From the NCBI GenBank assembly GCA_026710565.1, contig JAPOQV010000081.1, positions 1-19,688 of the forward strand: DNA of 19,688 nucleotides, given 5' to 3'. This document shows, piece after piece, positions 7,385 through 14,174 of this stretch; position 1 is the stretch's first letter; each line of letters starts with the position of its first letter. The stretch is from Spirochaetaceae bacterium (GTDB taxonomy: Bacteria; Spirochaetota; Spirochaetia; SZUA-6; Bin103). The position numbers were made by a program, and so were the translations under genes. The notes under the pieces are model-generated. The model was not told where the DNA came from, ran no database searches, and saw only the letters and a program-made list of their open reading frames with translations.

Positions 7385-8487
7385 CGGCGCACATCCACTG
7401 GAGCGGGGTGATCTGCCGCCGGCCAGGCCGCTACCTCGCCTGGCCCACCATCGCCCGCACGCAGAACGGCGAGCTGCTGGTCGTCTTCTCCGGCGAGCGG
7501 GAGGAGCACTCCTGCCCGTACGGCAAGACGCAGCTCATCCGCAGCGCCGACGGCGGCGAGACCTGGTCGGAGCCTGTGACCATCGGCGACACGCCGCTCG
7601 ACGTGCGCGACGCCGGCATCCTGGTGCTGCGCTCGGGCGTGATCGTGGTGAGCTTCTTCACCGTGCCGACCTGGTCCAGGCTGGACGGCTACCGCAAGGT
7701 CTACCCGGCACAACAGGTCGACGGCTGGCAGCGCTACCTCGACACCGTGTCCGCATCGGAGCGGCGGCGCTGGCGGGGCAACTGGACACGCCGCTCCACC
7801 GATGGCGGCCGCACCTGGGAGGAACCGGCGGACTCCATCGCGTCCGCCCCGCACGGCCCCATCCAGCTCCGCGACGGCCGGCTGCTGTTCCTGGGCGTCG
7901 ACGCTCCCGGCGAGCCCCCGTACCGGCTGCTGGCCGTCGAGTCCGTGGACGAAGGGCGCTCCTGGCGGCAGATCGGCACCGTGCCGCTGTCGCCCGCCGA
8001 CCACGCCGTCGCGGAACCGCACCCCGCCGAGCTGCCCGACGGCCGCCTGGTCTGCCTGTGGCGCTACCAGCCGGAGCAGCTTACCGAGCAGCGCTACCTG
8101 CGCCAGACCGAGAGCGACGACGGCGGCAGCACCTGGTCCGAGACGCACGCGACGGCCGTCCTGGGGTATCCGGCGCACTTGCTGACGTTGCGGAGCGGGG
8201 CGCTGCTCGCCACCTACGGGCGGCGCGTGCCGCCGATGGGCCACCGCGCCTGCCTGAGCCACGACGGCGGCGCGAGCTGGGACGCCGGCAACGAGATCGT
8301 GCTCCGCGACGACGCCCCGGACATCGAGCTTCCCTGGCCGGCCACCTGGGACCTGGGCTACCCCGCGACCGTCGAGCTGGCGCCCGGCGAGCTGCTGACC
8401 GTCTACTACCAGATCGCCCCGCCCGACCTGAAGCCGAGCATCCAGGCGACGCGCTGGTCGCTCAGGCTGACAGGGTCGCTCAGTTGA
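7381..8487 (+). CDS. Sialidase-like BNR/Asp-box repeat protein
   Basis: A 368-residue beta-propeller protein with five Asp boxes (S-x-D-x-G-x-x-W): SADGGETW (55-62), STDGGRTW (139-146), SVDEGRSW (188-195), SDDGGSTW (245-252) and SHDGGASW (293-300). The regular spacing fits a six-bladed exo-sialidase fold. Residues before each box (ELLVVFSGERE, QLRDGRLLFLG, ELPDGRLVCLW, TLRSGALLATYG) are the usual blade strands. An N-terminal arginine-containing segment (ICRRPGRY) could hold a substrate arginine. There is no signal peptide, so a cytoplasmic glycosidase or a non-catalytic propeller is more likely than a secreted sialidase. The start ATG overlaps the PhyH stop by four bases, implying coupled translation. 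Its tail overlaps that of the convergent gene by eight bases. Sialic acid as substrate is not established. Confidence 0.88.
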   Translation: MTAHIHWSGVICRRPGRYLAWPTIARTQNGELLVVFSGEREEHSCPYGKTQLIRSADGGETWSEPVTIGDTPLDVRDAGILVLRSGVIVVSFFTVPTWSRLDGYRKVYPAQQVDGWQRYLDTVSASERRRWRGNWTRRSTDGGRTWEEPADSIASAPHGPIQLRDGRLLFLGVDAPGEPPYRLLAVESVDEGRSWRQIGTVPLSPADHAVAEPHPAELPDGRLVCLWRYQPEQLTEQRYLRQTESDDGGSTWSETHATAVLGYPAHLLTLRSGALLATYGRRVPPMGHRACLSHDGGASWDAGNEIVLRDDAPDIELPWPATWDLGYPATVELAPGELLTVYYQIAPPDLKPSIQATRWSLRLTGSLS

Positions 8488-9292
8488 CCGGGGCCTCCGT
8501 GCCGGCGTAGTCGGGCAGCCGCCCGGCCAGCGCGCGGATGCGCGCGTTGCCGTGCCGGGCCAGCAGCTCGTTGGCGGCACGCACACGCGGTACGGCGCGC
8601 AGCTCGGCCCGATGCCGGTCGCTGCCGGGCATGCGCACGAACTTGAGGATGATCGACCGCCGCGGATGGACCTTGCCGTAGACGGAGTGGAACAGCCAGT
8701 TGTTGAAGAACACCACGTCCCCGGGATCGGTCTCGATCGCGTACGCGGGAACGTCCTCGCCGCGCTGGCCGAAGTACCTTCGGTCGCCGCCGGCCGCGGT
8801 CACCTCGTGGAACGGCAGCAGCGACTCGTGCAGCAGCGCCCGGTGCGACCCCGGGACGATGCGCAGCGCGCCGGTGTCCCGGCGCAACGGGTCCAGGTAG
8901 AGCATCACCTTGAGCCGGTATGGCGCCATCTGCTCCCGCAGCCAGCCCCCGTCCGCGTGCCAGTGGTGGTCGGCCAGGCTGTCGAAGCCCCACATGCCCT
9001 CGGAGCCGTCCCACAGCGCGTCCTCGCCGAGGAGGTCGCAGACCGCCTGGTAGATGCGGTCGTCGGCGACCAGGTCCGTGAGCGACCGGCTCCGCTCGAC
9101 GAACGGCGACTCCCAGACCACGTCGCGGTCGCCCGGAACATGGCCCAGGACCTCCGCGCACACCGACTCCATCTCGCGGAGTGCGGCGTCGACCTCGGCC
9201 GGACTCAGCGCGGTGCGGCGGACCACGACCCCCAGTGCGTCGAACTGCGCCACCTCGCCGGCGGACAGGAACCGCGGGTCATGGTTGCCCAC
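8480..9292 (-). CDS. Phytanoyl-CoA dioxygenase (PhyH) family protein, copy 2
   Basis: A cytoplasmic Fe(II)/2-oxoglutarate oxygenase, 270 residues if started at GTG 9292. Motifs: His112 and Asp114 in HHWHADGGW, distal His202 in WLFHSVYGK, and Arg211/Arg212 for 2-oxoglutarate. The core VMLYLDPLRRDTGALRIVPG (129-148) closely parallels copy 1. The frame stays open to an ATG at 9394, but that start shares its bases with the start of the divergent TauD-like gene and the added 34 residues are alanine/arginine-rich and not family-like. The shorter start leaves about 100 bases for divergent promoters; neither start has a clear Shine-Dalgarno sequence, so the choice is tentative. It converges on the sialidase-like gene with overlapping ends. 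Substrate unknown. Confidence 0.9.
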   Translation of the reverse strand: MGNHDPRFLSAGEVAQFDALGVVVRRTALSPAEVDAALREMESVCAEVLGHVPGDRDVVWESPFVERSRSLTDLVADDRIYQAVCDLLGEDALWDGSEGMWGFDSLADHHWHADGGWLREQMAPYRLKVMLYLDPLRRDTGALRIVPGSHRALLHESLLPFHEVTAAGGDRRYFGQRGEDVPAYAIETDPGDVVFFNNWLFHSVYGKVHPRRSIILKFVRMPGSDRHRAELRAVPRVRAANELLARHGNARIRALAGRLPDYAGTEAPVN

Positions 9293-9345
9293 GGGGAGAG
9301 TGTGGCACACGGCCGGCGCCCGCGGAATGACCGGCCGCGCTCGAT

Positions 9346-9361
9346 CGGAGTAGGCTCGTGG
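9346..9361 (+). promoter_or_regulatory. 16-base box upstream of the TauD-like gene (copy 1 of 2)
   Basis: CGGAGTAGGCTCGTGG occurs here, ending 31 bases before the ATG at 9393, and in identical form at 11673-11688 before the third PhyH gene. TAGGCT inside it resembles the -10 hexamers of GC-rich bacteria, and ATGACC at 9327-9332 lies 18 bases upstream as a poor -35. It could be a promoter or a shared operator. Confidence 0.5.
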
Positions 9362-9392
9362 CGCCGCCGCCACGCCACGCGGCCCCCCTGCC

Positions 9393-10211
9393 ATGCAACA
9401 CGCCGCCGATAGATCTCAGGTGATCCCGTCCGGCGGCGCCCTGGGCGCGGAGATCCGTGGGCTGGACCTCCGCCTGTCGCTCGATGCCACCGCCGTGGGC
9501 CGTCTCCGCCGCGCCCTGCTCGACCACTGCGTGCTGGTCTTCCGCGATCAGGCGATCAGCGAGGCGGACCAGGTTCGCTTCACCGGCTACTTCGGCCGCC
9601 CGGTCGAGCACGTCCGCCGCCAGCCCGACCGCCCGGTCAAGGAGATCTTCCTGATCTCCAACATCGAGCAGAACGGGCAACCCATCGGCGCCTTGGGCCA
9701 CGGCGAGCTCAGCTTCCACTCCGACCTCTCCTACCTGCGCCGGCCCGGCACCCTGTCTCTGCTCTACGCGGTCGAGGTCCCCGAAAGCGGCGGCAGCACC
9801 CAGTGGTGCAACGGCTACGCGGCCTACGAGGCGCTGGACGACGGCCTCAAGGCGAGGGTGCACGGCCTCCGCGCCATCCATCGCCACCCGGTCGAGGAGC
9901 AGAACCCGCCCAAGCCGGTGGACCACCCCGTCGTGCGCACCCACCCGGAGACCGGCCGCCGCACGCTGTACGTCGGCCCGCACCTGACGCGCTCCATAGT
10001 CGGGATGGAGCCCACGGAGAGCCGCGCGCTCCTCGACCGGCTGTTCGCACACATGACCCAACCCCGTTACGTGTGGACCCACCACTGGCAGGTCGGCGAC
10101 CTGGTCATGTGGGACAACCGCGCCACCCTGCACCGCCGAGAGCCGTTCCCCGCCGACCAGCGCCGGCTGATGAAGCGCACTCAGGTCCTGGGCGAGGAAG
10201 TGCCGTCTTGA
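9393..10211 (+). CDS. TauD/TfdA-family Fe(II)/2-oxoglutarate dioxygenase
   Basis: A 272-residue cytoplasmic dioxygenase. The N-terminus (PSGGALGAEIRGLDL, 12-26) is the conserved opening of TauD-like enzymes and supports the ATG at 9393. The triad is His109 and Asp111 in FHSDLSY and His247 in RATLHRRE; Arg258 and Arg262 lie 11 and 15 residues after the distal His, the same spacing as in E. coli TauD. Other family marks are VLVFRDQ, SGGSTQWCN and VGDLVMWDNRATLHR. Members cleave taurine, alkyl sulfates or 2,4-D, or hydroxylate carnitine precursors; this sequence alone does not decide. The gene is divergent from PhyH copy 2 and carries the 16-base box upstream. A link to the sulfatase 4 kb downstream through sulfur or sulfonate use is attractive but unproven. 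Confidence 0.92.
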   Translation: MQHAADRSQVIPSGGALGAEIRGLDLRLSLDATAVGRLRRALLDHCVLVFRDQAISEADQVRFTGYFGRPVEHVRRQPDRPVKEIFLISNIEQNGQPIGALGHGELSFHSDLSYLRRPGTLSLLYAVEVPESGGSTQWCNGYAAYEALDDGLKARVHGLRAIHRHPVEEQNPPKPVDHPVVRTHPETGRRTLYVGPHLTRSIVGMEPTESRALLDRLFAHMTQPRYVWTHHWQVGDLVMWDNRATLHRREPFPADQRRLMKRTQVLGEEVPS

Positions 10212-10250
10212 CGTGTGGACGCTGTGGCGATCCGCCTCAACACAGCGGTT

Positions 10251-10268
10251 GTCAACGAGATCGTTGAC
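10251..10268. repeat. Palindrome between convergent genes, possible bidirectional terminator
   Basis: GTCAACGA and TCGTTGAC form perfect eight-base arms around GA in the 63-base gap between the convergent TauD-like and dehydrogenase genes. The two-base loop is too short for an ideal RNA hairpin and there is no T tract, so a protein-binding palindrome is as likely as a terminator. Confidence 0.4.
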
Positions 10269-10274
10269 GGTTCC

Positions 10275-11291
10275 TCAAAGCAAGCCCCAATCGAACACCG
10301 CGCCCAGGTAACCATCCCTGCGGCTGGTGAGCCCCTCGTAGACCGCCTGGCAGTCGGAGGGCGAGGCCACCCGGTCGAGCAGCGGTTCGACCAGCAGCCG
10401 GCCGGCGGCGATCCACTCGACCAGGCGGCGGTAGTTGGTCTCCAGATCGCGGACCCGCTCGGCGGGGTGCGCCGGCCAGCGCCACTCCAGCGCTCCGATC
10501 ATCCGGATCGCCTGCAGGTGGATGCGCAACAGCATCGGCGTCACGTCGAAAGTGGCCGGCGCGCGGGGGCTGCCGAGCAGGATCACCTCACCGTGGCGCC
10601 GCGCGGCCATCACCGACTGCGCCACCACCTCGCTGATGCCGATCGCCTCCACGGCGACGTGCACGCCCTCGCCCCTCGTCCACTCCAGGACGGCCTCCTG
10701 CAGATCGCGCGCGGACGGATTGACCGTACGCTCGATGCCGCACGCCCGCGCCTTGGCAAGACGGTAGTCGGAGAGATCGGCGGCCATCACCTCCGCCCCG
10801 GCGAGCTGGAATAGCTGGGCGGCGAAGTTGCCGACCAGCCCCATGCCGGTCACCAGCACCGTGTCGCCGGGCTGCACGCTGGAGGAGCGCAGCGCGGAGA
10901 TGCTCACCCCGGCCATCCGGGCGAACACCAGGTGGCTGCCGTCCGCATCCTCCGGCACCGGCAGCGCCATGCGGGCGGCGTCCGCCTTGACCAGCGAAGC
11001 GTGCCGGGAAAAGGAGAGCACGCGCTCGCCCGCGCGGCACATCTCCACGGAGGATCCCACCTCCAGAACCCGGCCCAGGTGGCCGTAGCCGGTGGCGCGA
11101 GGGTACGTGCCCGCGTCGCCGAACGGCATCTCGCGCACCAGTCCGGTGAAGCCGGCCCCCTCGGTGCCGGCGCTGACGATCGAGTACTCGGCTTCCACCA
11201 GCGCCTCGTGCGGCTGCAGGCAACCGTCGACTTCGACCTCCTGCAGCTCGATGCGGCCGGGCTCGACGACGATCAACTGTCTGCTCTTCAT
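10275..11291 (-). CDS. Medium-chain dehydrogenase/reductase lacking the usual zinc ligands
   Basis: A 338-residue cytoplasmic NAD(P)-dependent oxidoreductase of the alcohol dehydrogenase superfamily. Residues 1-130 form the catalytic domain (AEYSIVSAGTEGAGFTG, then ATGYGHLGRVLEVG), and the Rossmann domain has VLVTGMGLVGNFAAQLF with GxGxxG at 149-154. Asp172 at the end of the second strand favours NAD. The usual catalytic-zinc cysteine position reads SAGTE (40-44) and the GHE motif reads GHL (70-72); no four-cysteine structural zinc lobe is present. This resembles BchC-like and related zinc-independent members. I chose ATG 11291 because upstream codons (open to 11480) are arginine/proline-rich and overlap the Uma2 relic. 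It is convergent to the TauD-like gene. Substrate unknown; oxidation of an alcohol made by a neighbouring hydroxylase is possible. Confidence 0.9.
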   Translation of the reverse strand: MKSRQLIVVEPGRIELQEVEVDGCLQPHEALVEAEYSIVSAGTEGAGFTGLVREMPFGDAGTYPRATGYGHLGRVLEVGSSVEMCRAGERVLSFSRHASLVKADAARMALPVPEDADGSHLVFARMAGVSISALRSSSVQPGDTVLVTGMGLVGNFAAQLFQLAGAEVMAADLSDYRLAKARACGIERTVNPSARDLQEAVLEWTRGEGVHVAVEAIGISEVVAQSVMAARRHGEVILLGSPRAPATFDVTPMLLRIHLQAIRMIGALEWRWPAHPAERVRDLETNYRRLVEWIAAGRLLVEPLLDRVASPSDCQAVYEGLTSRRDGYLGAVFDWGLL

Positions 11292-11353
11292 GCGCGCCCC
11301 GCTCGGGTCGGCATCGGGTCGCTTGGAAGCAGCATGCGGCCGGAGGGGAGCAA

Positions 11354-11620
11354 TCAGCCGCGCCGGTCGCGGATGAGCGTCTCCAACTCGGCGACCCGCG
11401 CTTCGGCAACTCGACGTGCGGCAACCTTGTTGGGAGACGCCACCTCCAGCACGAAGTCCGGCGCCTTCGGCTCGTCCCACAGCCGGTACGACGGTCGCTC
11501 GTGCTTCGCCGCCCCCATCACCACGAACACGTCCGGAGCGATCGAAACGCCCGGATCGCCTTCCTGGTAGTAGATCAGCAGGTCACCCGACACGTACACG
11601 TCCGCCCGCTCCGCGAACCA
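11354..11620 (-). pseudogene. Uma2-family (DUF820) nuclease relic with truncated N-terminus and internal deletion
   Basis: The frame reads WFAERADVYVSGDLLIYY followed by GDPGVSIAPDVFVVMG, RPSYRLWDEPKAPDFVLEVAS, which is the characteristic front half of the Uma2 nuclease core. It then jumps directly to RVAEARVAELETLIRDRRG, the usual C-terminal helix. Intact Uma2 proteins are about 180-230 residues; roughly 100 residues between EVAS and RVAEA are missing, including the strand holding the E-x-K-type and YWLF segments. An in-frame TGA at 11621-11623 lies just before the Trp codon, so the N-terminus is also lost. A start inside (GTG at 11599) leaves 81 residues. I judge it a non-functional relic; a small functional domain protein is less likely. 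Confidence 0.75.
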
Positions 11621-11672
11621 TCATAACACACGGGGAGCCGGCTGCCCGGAAGCTATACCTTGGCCGGAGCGG

Positions 11673-11688
11673 CGGAGTAGGCTCGTGG
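11673..11688 (+). promoter_or_regulatory. 16-base box upstream of the third PhyH gene (copy 2 of 2)
   Basis: This is the identical second copy of CGGAGTAGGCTCGTGG, ending 11 bases before the ATG at 11700. If TAGGCT is a -10 box, transcription would begin near 11690, giving a very short leader. That would exclude the alternative GTG start at 11685, which lies inside the box. Confidence 0.5.
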
Positions 11689-11699
11689 AAGGCCTCTAC

Positions 11700-12629
11700 A
11701 TGTCCCTCCCGTCCCCGTACCGGCAGATGACTTTCGCCGACGAGCTGCTCGACCGGCCGGACGAACTGCAGGCGGCCTACGACCGCGACGGGTACCTGTT
11801 CTTCCGCGGCGTGCTGGACCGCGCGGAGGTCGACCGGGTGGCCGGCAAGCTGCTGGAAGCGATGCGCGCGGAAGACTTGGTGGACCCGCCCCCGGATGGC
11901 TCCCGGCCTGCGCGGTGGAGCGGCCGGCCGCTCGACGCCATCGACGACCGCGGCTTCTACGAAGTCCCGTACTACCCCGAGCTGCTCGACACGGCGACGA
12001 CCCAGCGGCTCCTGCTCCGCGTGTTCGGGGGGCCGGTCTTCACCTTCCGCTCGCTGACCGTCCGCTACGCCCTGCCGGCCGACGTCCGCCACATTTCGCT
12101 GCCGCACCAGGACCACTTCTTCATCCGCCACACGGCCGGGTTCCGCACGCTGTGGGTGCCGCTCCTGCCGATCGAGCCGGCCGGCGGCGCCCTGGCCGTC
12201 GCCGCCGGCTCACATCGCGCCGGGCTGCGCCACCACGAGGAGACCGACGTACTCTCCTACGTGCTCAAGGGCCGCCGCCAGCGCGGCCTGCCGCTGGCCG
12301 ACGTCCCACACCCCTGGCACACGACCGCCTACCGGCCGGGTGACGCGCTGATCTTCCACAGCCACACGCTGCACTGGGCGTTGCCCAACGAATCCGACGC
12401 CGTGCGGCTCTCGGTGGACGTGCGCTGTCAGCCCGCATCCGAGCCCCGTTCCTGGCAGTCCCGCACGTCGCTCGCGGAGCAGCGGGAGCTGCGCCGCGCG
12501 GCGCAGGCAATCGCGGCCGCCGAGGGGATGAGCGAGGACCTGTTCGAGAAGGTGATCATCGAGATGATGGCGCGCGGCGCGCCGGCCGAACGCGACCGCA
12601 TGATCGAGATGGCGGCCGGACTGCGTTGA
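11700..12629 (+). CDS. Phytanoyl-CoA dioxygenase (PhyH) family protein, copy 3
   Basis: A 309-residue Fe(II)/2-oxoglutarate oxygenase, no signal peptide. Motifs: YDRDGYLFFRGVLD (27-40, the usual PhyH opening), His136 and Asp138 in LPHQDHFF, a core with VPLLPIEPAGGALAVAAGSH, distal His225 in HTLHWALPN and Arg236 five residues after ESDAV. It is more distant from copies 1 and 2 than they are from each other and carries an extra C-terminal helical tail (about 255-309). A GTG at 11685 is in frame and would add five residues, but it lies within the 16-base box; GGAAGG at 11687-11692 gives the ATG at 11700 a plausible ribosome binding site. The next gene follows after 27 bases on the same strand. 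Substrate unknown. Confidence 0.9.
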   Translation: MSLPSPYRQMTFADELLDRPDELQAAYDRDGYLFFRGVLDRAEVDRVAGKLLEAMRAEDLVDPPPDGSRPARWSGRPLDAIDDRGFYEVPYYPELLDTATTQRLLLRVFGGPVFTFRSLTVRYALPADVRHISLPHQDHFFIRHTAGFRTLWVPLLPIEPAGGALAVAAGSHRAGLRHHEETDVLSYVLKGRRQRGLPLADVPHPWHTTAYRPGDALIFHSHTLHWALPNESDAVRLSVDVRCQPASEPRSWQSRTSLAEQRELRRAAQAIAAAEGMSEDLFEKVIIEMMARGAPAERDRMIEMAAGLR

Positions 12630-12656
12630 GAGAAGCGGCAACGGAGACGCGGGACA

Positions 12657-14174
12657 GTGACCAAACAGAGCGCGGTCTTTCCCGACGACGCGACTCCCCC
12701 GCCGATCCCGCCTGGGTTGCTGCGCGACCTGCGTCGCATGAACCCGTGGTGGTCATGCGATCCCATGCCTCCGCAGCCGGCGACTCGGCGCCACCTGGTG
12801 ACCTGGGTCCGCCGCCGATTGGAGGCGGAGATCGCCCCGATCGTCGTGCTACGGGGCCCTCGTCAAGTCGGCAAGACGACCGCCCAGTTCCAGATCATCT
12901 CCGACGTGCTTGGCGAAGGCGTGCCCGCCCGCAACGTCCTCAGAGTCCAGTTCGACGAGCTCGCATCGCTTCGCGGGATCGAAGATCCGATCCTCGCCAT
13001 CGCCGACTGGTTCGAACGGAACGTGACCACAGCCCGGTTCAACGCACTGGCACACGCAGGCCGCAAGGCGTATCTGTTCTTCGACGTGGTGCGGAATCTG
13101 GACGGCTGGGACGCGCAACTCAAGTCTCTCGTCGACAACGCCGCGCTGAAAGTGGTGGTGGCGGGAAGCTCCGCGCTGCGCATCGAACTCGACCGTGGCA
13201 GCCTGGCAGGACGCGTCAGCACGGTCGAGGCGGGTGTACTCTCGCTCACCGAGATCGGCGCGCTACGCGACCTGAGGGCGCCTCCCCCATTCCTCCCCGA
13301 CAACGGACTCAGCTTCCTCATCGACAAGGACTTCTGGCTGCAACTGCGCGCGCACGGGCAGGCGAACGCACCGGTCAGAAACGAGGTTTTCCGCCACTTC
13401 TCGGAGCGCGGGGGCTATCCGATGGTCCACAGGCAGGCGGCTACCGCCTGGGCCGTGCTTGCCGACCAGTTGAACGAAACGGTGATCAGGCGCGTCATTC
13501 AGCACGACCTCCGGCATGGATCTCGTGGTCGGAGGCGGGATCCCGCGCTGCTGGAGGAAGTCTACCGTTTGGCCTGCCGCTATGCCGGGCAGACGCCTGC
13601 GGCTTCCACCCTGGCCGAGCAGGCTCGCCTGTCGCTCGCCGCCGACATCGGCGTCCAGCGGGTGGTGCAGTACCTGAAGTTCCTCGGGGACACCCTGCTG
13701 TTGCACGTGGTTCCACCGCTTGAGATACGGCTCAAGAAGAAACGCGGAAGCCCCAAACTCTGCCTGGTGGATCACGGCTTGAGAGCGAGCTGGCTTCAGG
13801 AACAGGTTCCGTTGACCCCTGAAGCTCTGGCGGCGCGCCCCGAGCTCACCACGCTCGCCGGTCACTTGGCCGCGAGCATCTTCGGCTCGGCCGCTGCCAC
13901 GATACCCGGCCTGGACATCGCCCACGTTCCCGAACGGGGAACGGACCGTGAGGTGGATTTCGTCTTGACCGTCGGCGCTCAGCGGGTACCGGTGGCAGTC
14001 AAGTATCAGCGCCGGATCGACCCTCTGCGCGATACGCTGGGCATCCGATCGTTCATCGAGAAGTCCGTCAACAACGCCGCCTTCGGTCTGCTGATCACGC
14101 AGGACGACAGTGCGTCCGTCGACGATCCGCGCATCGTGACGCTCCCGCTTTCCTCCTTCATGCTCCTCAGATGA
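12657..14174 (+). CDS. AAA-family ATPase with DUF4143 C-terminal domain, acidic motif residues altered
   Basis: A 505-residue protein with AAA_14-type ATPase domain (Walker A GPRQVGKTT, 67-75; GSSALR sensor region at 170-175; LAGRVSTVE) and a DUF4143 C-terminal nuclease-like domain (REVDFVL, 431-437, then VPVAVKYQRR, 444-453). These proteins are common as scattered, possibly mobile or toxin-like genes with no settled role. Unusual: the Walker B segment reads YLFFDVVRNL (139-148) where relatives have DEVQ, so the catalytic Glu is Val144 and Gln is Arg. The E-x-K of the nuclease-like motif reads A-x-K (Ala447, Lys449). GTG at 12657 is the start that gives a full-length protein; GGAG lies ten bases before it. 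Its TGA overlaps the sulfatase ATG by four bases. Confidence 0.88.
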   Translation: MTKQSAVFPDDATPPPIPPGLLRDLRRMNPWWSCDPMPPQPATRRHLVTWVRRRLEAEIAPIVVLRGPRQVGKTTAQFQIISDVLGEGVPARNVLRVQFDELASLRGIEDPILAIADWFERNVTTARFNALAHAGRKAYLFFDVVRNLDGWDAQLKSLVDNAALKVVVAGSSALRIELDRGSLAGRVSTVEAGVLSLTEIGALRDLRAPPPFLPDNGLSFLIDKDFWLQLRAHGQANAPVRNEVFRHFSERGGYPMVHRQAATAWAVLADQLNETVIRRVIQHDLRHGSRGRRRDPALLEEVYRLACRYAGQTPAASTLAEQARLSLAADIGVQRVVQYLKFLGDTLLLHVVPPLEIRLKKKRGSPKLCLVDHGLRASWLQEQVPLTPEALAARPELTTLAGHLAASIFGSAAATIPGLDIAHVPERGTDREVDFVLTVGAQRVPVAVKYQRRIDPLRDTLGIRSFIEKSVNNAAFGLLITQDDSASVDDPRIVTLPLSSFMLLR

